The notes under the pieces were generated by a model, which did no database searches, was not told where the DNA came from, and saw nothing but the letters and a program-made list of their open reading frames with translations. Below are positions 25,481-34,134 of a DNA stretch of 64,000 nt, in pieces; position 1 is the first letter of the stretch, and the number at the start of each line of letters is the position of its first letter. This DNA comes from Bacillus pumilus. GTDB taxonomy: Bacteria > Bacillota > Bacilli > Bacillales > Bacillaceae. The position numbers and the translations under genes were made by a program. The stretch is from the NCBI RefSeq assembly GCF_024498355.1, contig NZ_CP101833.1, forward strand, positions 477,001-541,000, given 5' to 3'.

Positions 25481-26503
25481 ATGGCAGCATTTTTAAAATT
25501 GTTCGAAAAACCCGGTGTTAAGCGGTTTTCAGTATTTGTAGTATTAGCCACAGTATTGTATCTATTAAGAGGAATGATGAATTTAATTCTCCTGACCTTC
25601 ATATTCACCTTTTTGATGAATCGGTTAGAAGGGGTCATTAGGGGCTTTTTAAATCACTTCCTAAAAATAGGACAGAAATCGGTCATTACCCTTTTGTATA
25701 TTCTCCTGGCTGGTGGATTGACGTTTGGCGGATTCGTTTTTGTGCCAATCATCGCCAAACAGGTGGAGCAGTTATTTCATTTAGGAAAGAAAATTGCAGA
25801 TCATCCACAAGATTTACCCTTCTTTGACGTCATCACCAACGTATTCGGAGATTTCAAAATATCAGCTTACTTTGAGAAAGGGTTTAATTTCCTCTATACA
25901 TACTTAACAGATTTCAGCACGTTCAGTATCCAGGTCATTATGTCCTTAATATTAAGCATGTTCTTCCTGTTTGAAAAGGAACGCCTCATCCAATTCATGA
26001 ACAAGTTCAAAACGAGTAAAATCTCCGTGTTCTATCATGAAATTGCTTTCTTTGGACGTAAATTCTCCAGAACGTTTGGAAAGGTACTCGAAGCACAGTT
26101 TATCATTGCCACCGTTAACTGTGTCTTAACGACAATTGCGCTTGGGATTATGGGTTTTCCGCAGTTATTTGGATTAGCGGTCATGGTCTTTTTGCTAGGC
26201 TTAATTCCTGTAGCGGGTGTGGTCATCTCTCTCATTCCATTGAGCATCATTGCGTATACACTTGGAGGCGGAATGTATGTCCTTTATATTGTGCTGGTCA
26301 TCGTCATCATCCATGCAATCGAAGCCTATTTCTTAAATCCGAAGCTCATGTCGGCTAAAACAGAACTCCCTATTTTCTTCACATTTATTGTGCTGATTTT
26401 CTCTGAACACTATATTGGCATTTGGGGACTCATTATCGGTATCCCAATCTTTGTGTTTATTTTAGACATTTTGGAGGTCACAAATAAGGAAGAAAGTAAT
26501 TAA
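25481..26503 (+). CDS. ydbI: AI-2E family (PerM-like) membrane protein YdbI
   Basis: A 340-residue membrane protein of the AI-2 exporter family (UPF0118), with about seven or eight hydrophobic segments; GLIPVAGVVISLIP and the final IWGLIIGIPIFVF are typical. Substrate unknown; some members export sodium or signalling molecules. ATG at 25481 (MAAFLKLFEK) preferred over GTG at 25469, with CAGGTGTGG as ribosome site. Transcribed alone. Confidence 0.82.
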   Translation: MAAFLKLFEKPGVKRFSVFVVLATVLYLLRGMMNLILLTFIFTFLMNRLEGVIRGFLNHFLKIGQKSVITLLYILLAGGLTFGGFVFVPIIAKQVEQLFHLGKKIADHPQDLPFFDVITNVFGDFKISAYFEKGFNFLYTYLTDFSTFSIQVIMSLILSMFFLFEKERLIQFMNKFKTSKISVFYHEIAFFGRKFSRTFGKVLEAQFIIATVNCVLTTIALGIMGFPQLFGLAVMVFLLGLIPVAGVVISLIPLSIIAYTLGGGMYVLYIVLVIVIIHAIEAYFLNPKLMSAKTELPIFFTFIVLIFSEHYIGIWGLIIGIPIFVFILDILEVTNKEESN

Positions 26504-26575
26504 AAAGTTCATATGAACCTGTTTACAATTTTCTAAAAATAAGGTATAAATAGTATGAAAATATCATAATAACCA

Positions 26576-26689
26576 CACGCTTAATCCTTCTAAAGGAATG
26601 GGGGACCCATGTTTTTGGGGTGAATTTTTCTTTCATTAGAAAAAAGGACATCTCTTCGTCCTAACCCGTCAGCTAACCTCATCAGCGTG
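26576..26689 (+). promoter_or_regulatory. c-di-AMP riboswitch aptamer (ydaO/yuaA class), second copy
   Basis: Shares conserved blocks with the kimA riboswitch: ATGGGGGACC, GGGGTGAATTT and CCGTCAGCTAACCTCA followed by GAAGAGAG. P1 pairs CACGCT (26576-26581) with AGCGTG (26684-26689). The two aptamers differ in their peripheral arms. A terminator lies just before the downstream gene, so c-di-AMP should turn it off. Confidence 0.88.
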
Positions 26690-26723
26690 AAGAGAGTAAA
26701 CGGTGGTATATGTAAGAACACGC

Positions 26724-26757
26724 AGACCCACGAGAAAACTCTCTCGTGGGTCTTTTT
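26724..26757 (+). terminator. Riboswitch expression-platform terminator
   Basis: Twelve-bp stem AGACCCACGAGA with TCTCGTGGGTCT, then a T run, 21 bases before the TTG start. Confidence 0.93.
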
Positions 26758-26778
26758 GACGAGGAAGGGGAGATTTTA

Positions 26779-28020
26779 TTGAAGCTGGCTACAAAAATTA
26801 TCATTGCCCTCATTGTAGGTGCAATCACGGGACTTTTGCTTAACATTTTTGCTCCAAATGTATTCAAAATGTTAGATCCTTATCTGTTCACACCTCTAGG
26901 TCAAATCTTCTTGAATCTTATCAAAATGTTAGTTGTGCCAATCGTGTTCTTTTCCATCACACTTGGCGTGGCAGGCCTTGGTGATCCGAAAAAGCTTGGC
27001 AGAATTGGCGCAAAAAGCATCTCATACTTTTTACTGACAACAACATTCGCTATTATCATTGCAATGTCTTTAGCGTTATTAATTAAACCTGGTTCCTTTG
27101 GTTCTTTCGATACAAAGGGGGCAGAATATACACCTCAAGAAGCACCATCTACGGCTGACACATTATTAAACATCATTCCAACAAATCCAGTTCAATCTCT
27201 AGTTGAAGGTAACATGCTGCAAATCATTGTGTTCTGTGTTTTCTTAGGTCTAGGCATTGCAGTACTAGGTAAAAAAACAGAAGGGTTACTCAAAATATTA
27301 GAACAAGGCAATGAACTCATGATGTACCTTGTGGGAGTAGTCATGAAATTTGCTCCATACGGAACATTTGGCTTAATTGTAACGGCGATTGGGAGCCAAG
27401 GTCTTGATGCAATTAAAGCCATGGGGCTGTACTTTTCAGTGGTTCTAGTAGCGCTATTTGTTCATTTCTTTCTCACCTATGGTTCAACTTTGGCTTTATT
27501 TGCAAAACGAAATCCTTTTACATTCTTTAAAGATTTTTCACCTGCGATGGTCGTGGCGTTTAGTACGTCAAGCAGTAGTGCAGTTCTTCCTGTTTCAATG
27601 GAAACTGCTCAAAAAAAGCTGAAAGTACCAGAGCCAATATCTAGCTTTGTGCAGCCATTAGGCGCGACAATCAATATGGATGGGACGGCGATTATGCAAG
27701 GGGTCGCAACCATCTTTATTGCTCAAGTGTTTGGGATTGAATTGACACTCATGCAAATGATCACAGTTATATTAACCGCCGTATTAGCCAGTATCGGGAC
27801 AGCCGGCGTACCGGGAGTTGGCTTAATTATGCTGGCCATGGTACTGAATTCTGTGGGGCTTCCTGTTGAAGGCATTGCGCTCATCCTTGGTATTGACCGC
27901 TTATTAGATATGGCGAGAACCGTTGTTAATATTACAGGTGACGCAGCATGTGCGGTGATTGTGACAGAAACTGAGAAAAAACATGAGAAGGACGCATCAT
28001 CACCTAATTTATCAATGTAA
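26779..28020 (+). CDS. DAACS-family symporter under c-di-AMP riboswitch control (glutamate/aspartate likely)
   Basis: A 413-residue sodium/dicarboxylate-type symporter. It has the serine-rich FSTSSSSAVLP (about residue 268), the sodium-site NMDGTA and the late DRLLDMARTVVNITGDA motif region (short form RTVVNITGDA). Substrate is likely glutamate or aspartate, but a C4-dicarboxylate cannot be excluded. A GTG at 26746 lies inside the terminator and cannot be the start; the TTG at 26779 has GAGGAAGGGG upstream. Control by c-di-AMP suggests a link between anion (glutamate) uptake and K+ homeostasis. Confidence 0.87.
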   Translation: MKLATKIIIALIVGAITGLLLNIFAPNVFKMLDPYLFTPLGQIFLNLIKMLVVPIVFFSITLGVAGLGDPKKLGRIGAKSISYFLLTTTFAIIIAMSLALLIKPGSFGSFDTKGAEYTPQEAPSTADTLLNIIPTNPVQSLVEGNMLQIIVFCVFLGLGIAVLGKKTEGLLKILEQGNELMMYLVGVVMKFAPYGTFGLIVTAIGSQGLDAIKAMGLYFSVVLVALFVHFFLTYGSTLALFAKRNPFTFFKDFSPAMVVAFSTSSSSAVLPVSMETAQKKLKVPEPISSFVQPLGATINMDGTAIMQGVATIFIAQVFGIELTLMQMITVILTAVLASIGTAGVPGVGLIMLAMVLNSVGLPVEGIALILGIDRLLDMARTVVNITGDAACAVIVTETEKKHEKDASSPNLSM

Positions 28021-28025
28021 TGTTC

Positions 28026-28056
28026 AAAAGGGCTGACTTGGATCAGCCCTTTTTTT
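28026..28056 (+). terminator. Intrinsic terminator
   Basis: AAAGGGCTGA with TCAGCCCTTT, loop CTTGGA, followed by T run. Confidence 0.92.
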
Positions 28057-28147
28057 CGTGGAACGGCTTGTTTTGCGTGATATACTTTTAACAGAATGAG
28101 CGGCCTTACTTGCCGCCATAGGCTTTACATCAGAAGGAGGAACCACT

Positions 28148-29074
28148 TTGCAGTCTGCTGTTCTAAAAGTAGAGAAAGTCGATAAACAAATTGGCCGACA
28201 TATGATTTTGCAAGATATTTCTATGGAGATTGGGCAAGGAGAGATTGTCGGTTTACTTGGACCAAATGGGTCTGGAAAAACGACCTTGATTCGGCTGATC
28301 GTGGGCTTGATGAGAAAAAACAATGGCCGAATCATGATCAATGGATATTCTCAGGATAATGAATTTCTAAAGGCGATGTCATCTGTTGGTGCCATCATAG
28401 AAAATCCTGAGTTCTATCCGTATTTAACAGGCTTTGAAAACCTTGAATTGTATGGGGCGATGCACGATGGAGTTTCCGAGGGCCGCATTCATGAAGTGGT
28501 GAAAAGAGTTCGTCTGGAGCACGCCATTCATCAGAAGGTCAAGACGTATTCATTGGGGATGAAACAAAGGCTTGGGATTGCACAAGCCATTTTGCATCAG
28601 CCCAATCTGCTCATTTTAGACGAACCGACAAATGGGCTTGATCCCGCAGGAATGAAGGAATTCCGCGAGCACTTGCAAACGCTCGTACAAGAAGAAGGAA
28701 CCTCCGTGTTATTTGCCACGCATTTATTGCATGAGGTAGAAGAGCTATGTGACCGCATGATCATCATTCAAAAAGGACGGATCAGAGCGAGTGCGAATCT
28801 CCGGGACATGGAGGGCAAAGAGCAGGTGCTGATGAATATTCAGCCAGTAGAAAAGGCCGCTTCATGGCTCGACACAAATGGATATACATATGAACGAAAT
28901 GGAGAGCAGGTGCTGCTTCAACTGAACAAAGATCGTGTATCAGAGCTTAACAAGCAGCTCGTGTTGGCAGGGTTTGATGTACTAGAAATGACGCCTCAAA
29001 AACAATCCATTGAAGAGGCCTTTATGAAATGGACGGAAGGCGGGACAGCAGATGCTTCAACTGATCAAGAATGA
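28148..29074 (+). CDS. ydbJ: ABC transporter ATP-binding protein YdbJ
   Basis: A 308-residue ABC ATPase of the multidrug/antibiotic exporter type. Walker A GPNGSGKTT (about residues 40-48), signature YSLGMKQRL, Walker B LLILDEPTNGLD and the H-loop ATHLLHE are intact. The C-terminal 90 residues are the extra domain seen in such exporters. TTG start with AGAAGGAGG upstream. It overlaps the permease gene by 23 bases. Confidence 0.9.
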   Translation: MQSAVLKVEKVDKQIGRHMILQDISMEIGQGEIVGLLGPNGSGKTTLIRLIVGLMRKNNGRIMINGYSQDNEFLKAMSSVGAIIENPEFYPYLTGFENLELYGAMHDGVSEGRIHEVVKRVRLEHAIHQKVKTYSLGMKQRLGIAQAILHQPNLLILDEPTNGLDPAGMKEFREHLQTLVQEEGTSVLFATHLLHEVEELCDRMIIIQKGRIRASANLRDMEGKEQVLMNIQPVEKAASWLDTNGYTYERNGEQVLLQLNKDRVSELNKQLVLAGFDVLEMTPQKQSIEEAFMKWTEGGTADASTDQE

Positions 29075-29819
29075 GCATAAAAAAATTATGAGGCAAAAGA
29101 TCACATTCATTGCACTTGGATTGATCGTTGTCTTTCAAATGACGATGGCTTTAGCGTTGAAACGAGTCATATCCAGCCTTGGTGGACAAGACACGGTCGC
29201 GAACTATTTTGCTTATTCCACAAACGTCGTGTTTATTTTACAAGTGCTCGCTGTTGTCATTGGCGCGACACTGATCTCCACAGAGTTTCAAAAAAGGACG
29301 ATCAAGTTCTTATTCATCCGGCCAAAGACAAGGCTGCATATTTTTCTGTCAAAATATATGACACTTGTTCTCTCGGTCATTTACCTGTTTGTTTTTTATT
29401 ACGTATTAGCTTTTCTATTTGGCCTTATTTTCTTTGGTACTGAATTTGATGAGAGTACGGGAAGATTATTTCAGCATACGCTTGCAGTCATCGGTTCACA
29501 GTGGGTGGAAGTGATCATGATGGCAAGCTTCGCTTTTATGTGTTCCAGTTTGTTTAGGAACAGCCTGATTGCGCTTGTCACTTCATTCTTTGTTTTATAT
29601 GCGGCAAAATCACTTGTGCCTATCATGTCTCTTTTTGAAAATCAGTGGGGGAAAATCCTGCTTTTCGCCAATACGGACTTTACTCAATACAGCTTTCAAG
29701 GACCGCCACCCTTTGATGGAATGAGTCTTTTGTTTTCTCTATTCATTGTAGGGGCGCATTTTGTTTTCTTTGTTGGAACGGCTTGGTTCCTTTTTTGGAA
29801 GCGTGACGTAAATGTGTAA
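29052..29819 (+). CDS. ydbK: ABC transporter permease YdbK
   Basis: A 255-residue permease with six hydrophobic segments, beginning MLQLIKNEHKKI. It belongs to the ABC-2 type permeases and would form an exporter with YdbJ. Substrate unknown. Translation is coupled to ydbJ by a 23-base overlap. Confidence 0.88.
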   Translation: MLQLIKNEHKKIMRQKITFIALGLIVVFQMTMALALKRVISSLGGQDTVANYFAYSTNVVFILQVLAVVIGATLISTEFQKRTIKFLFIRPKTRLHIFLSKYMTLVLSVIYLFVFYYVLAFLFGLIFFGTEFDESTGRLFQHTLAVIGSQWVEVIMMASFAFMCSSLFRNSLIALVTSFFVLYAAKSLVPIMSLFENQWGKILLFANTDFTQYSFQGPPPFDGMSLLFSLFIVGAHFVFFVGTAWFLFWKRDVNV

Positions 29820-29936
29820 AAATTGTGTCAAATAACAAGAAAAATTCATGACATCTTTGTGAAAACGAGTCTGTATTTCACGATAACCGGCTGATTTTGT
29901 CTTATAATAGGGAGGAGTCATGGAGGTGGCACTATC

Positions 29937-30272
29937 GTGAAGAATTTCATTACGGCTTTACCAATTTTGTTGCTGCTGTCGTTTTCGTTTGTGTCTTTTG
30001 CCTTCCAGTTTGATCATCTTGTTTATTTCAGACTAGCGCTAGGGATCTTTTCATTAGCCGGTCTTTTCTTTCTGTATACACTTAAAAGAAACATGAAATG
30101 GTTCATGGTTTATTTATATGCGAGCTGGATCATTCTTGCTGCCGTTACGACATTTGAGGAACCTGTATTTTCTCAATTCTTTTTCGGTGGTTTAACGATG
30201 ACTATGGGCTATCTCACGTATATGCTCATTTACTTAGGAATGAAGCAGGACCGTGTAGCGAAATCACATTAA
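29937..30272 (+). CDS. ydbL: Small membrane protein YdbL
   Basis: A 111-residue protein with four hydrophobic segments and no recognised domain. GTG start with GGAGGTGG upstream; it follows the ABC exporter by 117 bases with its own likely promoter. Length and position match B. subtilis ydbL. Function unknown. Confidence 0.75.
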   Translation: MKNFITALPILLLLSFSFVSFAFQFDHLVYFRLALGIFSLAGLFFLYTLKRNMKWFMVYLYASWIILAAVTTFEEPVFSQFFFGGLTMTMGYLTYMLIYLGMKQDRVAKSH

Positions 30273-30277
30273 AAACA

Positions 30278-30319
30278 AAAGCCGATAAAATCTGTTATTC
30301 GATTTTATCGGCTTTTTTT
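30278..30319 (+). terminator. Intrinsic terminator of ydbL
   Basis: AGCCGATAAAATC with GATTTTATCGGCT and seven T. Confidence 0.93.
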
Positions 30320-30332
30320 ATTTCTGTTGAGG

Positions 30333-30365
30333 TAAATAAAAGAGCAGCCAGCTTTTGACTGCTCA
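30333..30365 (-). terminator. Terminator of fbpB
   Basis: Minus strand GAGCAG with CTGCTC and a following T-rich stretch, 8 bases beyond the fbpB stop. Confidence 0.65.
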
Positions 30366-30373
30366 TCTTGTAT

Positions 30374-30523
30374 TTATGATTCACGTCCAGCAGCTGCAAG
30401 CTGCTTCTGATGCTTTTTGTCGATGGTTTCGTATATACTTTCCATCATTTTAGGATCGCGCATGATCGCCTTCTTGTTCTCTTCAATCAATTGCTGGTAT
30501 GTTTTGATCTTCTTCTTAGACAT
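30374..30523 (-). CDS. fbpB: Small basic Fur-regulated protein FbpB
   Basis: A 49-residue basic protein beginning MSKKKIKTYQQLIEENKKA. Size, sequence character and place match B. subtilis FbpB (YdbN), a helper of the FsrA small RNA in the iron-sparing response. AAGGAG lies 11 bases upstream of this ATG; another in-frame ATG three codons earlier is only 2 bases from it. A Fur box is found 56 bases upstream. The gene is too short for ordinary ORF cut-offs. Confidence 0.85.
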   Translation of the reverse strand: MSKKKIKTYQQLIEENKKAIMRDPKMMESIYETIDKKHQKQLAAAGRES

Positions 30524-30578
30524 GTGACTCATCGCTCCTTTATAAAAATGGACATTTATAAGATTTCACATAGATGAA

Positions 30579-30597
30579 ATTGATAATCATTTTCAAT
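30579..30597 (-). promoter_or_regulatory. Fur box of fbpB
   Basis: ATTGATAATCATTTTCAAT, a near-palindromic match to the Fur 7-1-7 consensus TGATAATNATTATCA. Iron-replete Fur should repress fbpB. Confidence 0.85.
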
Positions 30598-30629
30598 TAG
30601 CTAACAACTTCATTATACAAAGTCAAATG

Positions 30630-30872
30630 TCAGAAGTAAAGATTCAATTCAGAAAATTCACGTAACCGACATATTCCCATCCATATCGACTTTGAATTCT
30701 TTCCCAGGAAATAATTCGCTGTCAATTCTTGTCGTGACATCATAAAAACATCTTTTTCTTCATTGAAACGTTTTGGACATACATCTCGTCTTATGTAGAG
30801 ATTTGATATAAGAGGATATAGAAGAAATGAAAAAGACACCAGCAAGAGTTTGCTGATATCCTTCATTATCAT
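30630..30872 (-). other. Decayed open frame, 80 codons
   Basis: Reads MIMKDISKLLLVSFSFLLYP from 30872 with no convincing ribosome site. A different frame in the second half reads ELFPGKEFKVDMDGNMSVT and stops at 30658, which looks more protein-like. The stretch may be a frameshifted remnant; I do not recognise it. B. subtilis carries other genes (ydbM, ydbO) near this place. Confidence 0.3.
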
Positions 30873-30875
30873 CAG

Positions 30876-31196
30876 TTATGAAACGTGTTTTTGAAGAAAC
30901 TCTGTCACTTCTTCAGGTGATTTTGCGTTTGCACTGTGTAAATGACCTGTTTTTTCACCATTTTTGAAAATTAACAGGCTTGGAATTCCCATGACCTGAT
31001 ACGTTTCCGCTAATTCAGGGAAGTCATCTTTGTTTATTTCAAACCATTCATGGTGAGCATAAGCCTCTAAAATGTCTGGAATGAACATGTCCATTCTTGT
31101 GCAATCAGGACACCATGTCGCAAAGAATTTAACGATGACTTCTTTGTCTGATTGAATGATTTCATTGAATTGTTCAGTACTTGTGATTTTTTTCAA
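30876..31196 (-). CDS. ydbP: Thioredoxin-like protein YdbP
   Basis: A 106-residue thioredoxin-fold protein with the redox motif FATWCPDC (CPDC instead of thioredoxin's CGPC) and cis-proline loop MGIPSLL. No signal peptide, so it is cytosolic. TTG start at 31196 has AAAGGAG 10 bases upstream and gives the 106 residues of the B. subtilis protein; the ATG at 31223 lies upstream of that ribosome site. Substrate unknown. Confidence 0.88.
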   Translation of the reverse strand: MKKITSTEQFNEIIQSDKEVIVKFFATWCPDCTRMDMFIPDILEAYAHHEWFEINKDDFPELAETYQVMGIPSLLIFKNGEKTGHLHSANAKSPEEVTEFLQKHVS

Positions 31197-31380
31197 TTTG
31201 TCACAACTCCTTTTCAATGTCATTTTAATATAAAATAAAGGCGAATGACATACAAATGCTCGGGGGGCGCATACAACCTTTACAAATCATTTCAATTCCG
31301 TAACAACAAAAATTAATTAGAGCATTTTCGCTTGAAAGTGATAAGATAGTAAAGATGAATTTTAGTGGGGGGAGTATCCA

Positions 31381-32463
31381 TTGAAAATAAGTTTAGGATT
31401 GGTTTACGGCGGAAAGTCAGCCGAACATAATGTATCACTGCAAACAGCCCTTGCAGTAACAAAAGCACTTAACACTGAAAAGTTCGATATACATCCAATT
31501 TATATTACAGAAGAGGGCGAATGGCTAAGAGGAGAAAAACTCACTGAACCAGTATCAAACGTTAAAATGCTTCAATTTGAACAAAACGCAAAGACGTTTT
31601 TACCAACTTCTTTAAATGAGAGCATGTTTCCACAGCCTGCATCACCTGATGAGAAGATTGATGTCGTCTTTCCATTGCTGCACGGACCAAATGGTGAAGA
31701 TGGAACGATGCAAGGTTTACTTGAACTACTAAATATCCCGTATGTCGGTAACGGCGTTCTCGCTTCTGCTGCGGGTATGGATAAAGTCATGATGAAAGAT
31801 GTTTTTGCGCAAGCAGGACTTGAACAAGCAAAGCACCTTTCCTTCAATAAAAAAGACTATGAGAAAACAACATCAGACAGCTTAGAACAGGTGGAGCAAG
31901 TACTAGGCTATCCTTGCTTTGTGAAACCTGCCAACATGGGATCAAGTGTTGGAATTAGTAAATGCCGCAGCAAAGAAGAGCTTCAAGCAGCATTTGATTT
32001 GGCTTTCCAATATGATCGTCGTGTTGTCGTGGAAGAAGGCGTCATTGGAAGAGAAATTGAAATTGGTGTATTAGGAAATGACGAGCCGAAATGCTCTGTT
32101 GTTGGTGAAATTGCACCTAAAACAGATTTTTATGACTACAAAGCAAAATATGAAGATGGCGATACAGACTTGATCATTCCTGCTAGTGTTTCAGAGGAGG
32201 AATACAAGACGATTCACGATATGGCGATTAAAGCATTTAAAGCCATTGATGGATCTGGTCTCGTACGTGCAGACTTCTTCCTAACAGAGGATGGCAAAGT
32301 GCTGATCAATGAAGTGAATACAATGCCTGGATTCACACCATTCAGTATGTTCCCGCTGCTTTGGAAACATACTGGCGTAGAGTATCCTGAGTTGATTGAA
32401 AAGCTGGTGTCACTTGCAATTGAACGTCATCAAGAAAAACAAACCATTAAAACAACTTTTTAA
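31381..32463 (+). CDS. ddl: D-alanine--D-alanine ligase
   Basis: ATP-grasp ligase of 360 residues making D-Ala-D-Ala for cell-wall precursors. Visible are [10 protein letters not shown] at the N-terminus, the ATP-binding [13 protein letters not shown] (about residues 181-193), YDYKAKY with the tyrosine typical of D-Ala-D-Ala rather than D-lactate ligases, and [11 protein letters not shown] at the metal site. TTG start with GGGGGGAG upstream. It is followed by repeat copy 3 and then murF, the next enzyme of the pathway. Confidence 0.96.
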   Translation: MKISLGLVYGGKSAEHNVSLQTALAVTKALNTEKFDIHPIYITEEGEWLRGEKLTEPVSNVKMLQFEQNAKTFLPTSLNESMFPQPASPDEKIDVVFPLLHGPNGEDGTMQGLLELLNIPYVGNGVLASAAGMDKVMMKDVFAQAGLEQAKHLSFNKKDYEKTTSDSLEQVEQVLGYPCFVKPANMGSSVGISKCRSKEELQAAFDLAFQYDRRVVVEEGVIGREIEIGVLGNDEPKCSVVGEIAPKTDFYDYKAKYEDGDTDLIIPASVSEEEYKTIHDMAIKAFKAIDGSGLVRADFFLTEDGKVLINEVNTMPGFTPFSMFPLLWKHTGVEYPELIEKLVSLAIERHQEKQTIKTTF

Positions 32464-32502
32464 TGTGAGCAACAAGCAGACACTATCCTACAGGTAGTGT
32501 CT

Positions 32503-32677
32503 CAGATTGTTGACAAAGGGCTAAAATGAACTTTATTTTAGCCCTTTGTCTTCTTTTCAGCGTGATAGAAAACCTTTGCAGTCTAGGAAGGACGAGTACC
32601 GGAGCGGAGCGAATTTGAGATTCGTGAGCACCAGCACGCAGGACTGACACAGAATGCGAGGGTTTGTCTACACGCTG
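32503..32677 (+). mobile_element. Terminator-associated repeat element, copy 3, with 25-bp hairpin duplication
   Basis: A 175-bp element with the same ends as copy 2 (CAGATTGTTGACAAA and TTTGTCTACACGCTG). It is bracketed by perfect 25-bp direct repeats of a local hairpin, AGACACTATCC/GGTAGTGTCT, at 32478-32502 and 32678-32702. The inner 15-bp hairpin is perfect here (ACAAAGGGCTAAAAT with ATTTTAGCCCTTTGT) and followed by a T-rich stretch. Differences from copy 2 are mostly single bases. Confidence 0.93.
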
Positions 32678-32702
32678 AGACACTATCCTACAGGTAGTGT
32701 CT
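32678..32702 (+). terminator. Duplicated hairpin between ddl and murF
   Basis: AGACACTATCC with GGTAGTGTCT, identical to 32478-32502 just after ddl. The T run is short, so termination may be partial. Confidence 0.6.
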
Positions 32703-32743
32703 CTGTTCCTTCAAACATGAAATGAGAAAGAGAGGCGAAAATC

Positions 32744-34108
32744 ATGATCAAACGTACAGTGAAACATATTGCCCAAATGGCTGGTGGGGCATTATCTAAT
32801 CAAGCTTTTGGCGAAGAGCAAATTCACGGAGTGACAACAGATACACGAAAAGTATCAAAAGGCGCACTGTTTATCCCGCTTATTGGAGAACATTTTAACG
32901 GTCACACATTTGCTTCAAAAGCATTGGAGCTTGGAGCTGCCGCTATTCTTTGGAATCAAAAAGAGGCCAATCCACCAGAAGGCGTCCCAGTCATTCTTGT
33001 AGAAGATACACTGGCTGCACTGCAACAGCTGGCAAAATCATACTTAAAAGAAGAAAATCCTCGTGTTGTCGGTATTACAGGAAGTAATGGTAAAACAACA
33101 ACGAAAGACATGATTCATTCAGTATTACAAACGGCGTATCAAGTCCATAAAACAGATGGCAATTTTAATAATCATATCGGTCTTCCGCTCACCATTCTCG
33201 AGATGCCAGAAGGAACAGAGATCGCTGTCTTGGAGATGGGCATGAGCGCAAAAGGTGAGATTGAGTTTTTGTCAAGCCTCGCTGAGCCTGATGCAGCAGT
33301 CATCACCAATGTCGGAGAATCTCATATGCAAGATCTAGGATCAAGAGAAGCAATTGCCGACGCAAAATGTGAGATCACAAAAGGGTTAAAAGAGAATGGC
33401 GTCTTTTATTATTTAGGAGATGAGCCCTTGCTTCGTGAAAGAGCGAATGCACTGACTCACAACGTGAAAACCTTTGGAGAAGCAGAGGACTGTGATATCA
33501 GGGTGAATCACATCAATCAGCTTGCAGAAGGAACTGAATTTCAAGTCGAAGGGTACGCTCAGGCGTTTCTCATTCCTGTATTAGGGAAACATAATGTGAA
33601 GAATGCCCTTGCTGCTATTGCCATTGGCCAGCATTTTGGGCTGAATGAAAGACAAATAGCCCAAGGGTTGATGCAAACAAAATTGACAGGGATGCGTCTT
33701 GAGCTGTTTACAACAGATAAAGGAATCACGGTCATAAACGATGCGTATAATGCGAGTCCTACTTCCATGAAAGCGGCGATTGATCTTGTAGGGGATATGG
33801 ACGGTTTCGCCAATCGCATTCTAGTGCTTGGTGATATGCTTGAAATGGGAAGTGAAGAAGAAACGTATCATTACGAACTAGGCCGATACATCAAGCCTGA
33901 GTTTATCGATCATGTCATGACGTATGGACGTCTAGGTGCACTCATTGCTGAAGGAGCGAAGAAAGCATTTGGAGACGCGCGCGTGTTCTCATATATGGAC
34001 AAAGAGGAACTGAAGAAAAAACTAGCTGAAGTGGCAGGACCTGACGATGTTGTTCTTGTCAAAGCCTCACGCGGCATGAGATTGGAAGAAGTCATTACTG
34101 CACTATAA
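32744..34108 (+). CDS. murF: UDP-MurNAc-tripeptide--D-Ala-D-Ala ligase
   Basis: A 454-residue Mur ligase that adds D-Ala-D-Ala (product of Ddl) to UDP-MurNAc-tripeptide. The P-loop GITGSNGKTTTKD is at about residues 108-120, with NFNNHIGLPLT and NDAYNASPTSM downstream. AGAGAGGCG precedes the ATG. It lies 280 bases after ddl, the gap being filled by repeat copy 3. Confidence 0.96.
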   Translation: MIKRTVKHIAQMAGGALSNQAFGEEQIHGVTTDTRKVSKGALFIPLIGEHFNGHTFASKALELGAAAILWNQKEANPPEGVPVILVEDTLAALQQLAKSYLKEENPRVVGITGSNGKTTTKDMIHSVLQTAYQVHKTDGNFNNHIGLPLTILEMPEGTEIAVLEMGMSAKGEIEFLSSLAEPDAAVITNVGESHMQDLGSREAIADAKCEITKGLKENGVFYYLGDEPLLRERANALTHNVKTFGEAEDCDIRVNHINQLAEGTEFQVEGYAQAFLIPVLGKHNVKNALAAIAIGQHFGLNERQIAQGLMQTKLTGMRLELFTTDKGITVINDAYNASPTSMKAAIDLVGDMDGFANRILVLGDMLEMGSEEETYHYELGRYIKPEFIDHVMTYGRLGALIAEGAKKAFGDARVFSYMDKEELKKKLAEVAGPDDVVLVKASRGMRLEEVITAL

Positions 34109-34134
34109 AAGTTAGCGGCAAAGAAGGTGACTGA

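Noticed and set aside
26746..26748. GTG start for the second DAACS transporter
   Set aside because: It lies inside the riboswitch terminator stem; the TTG at 26779 has a strong ribosome site.
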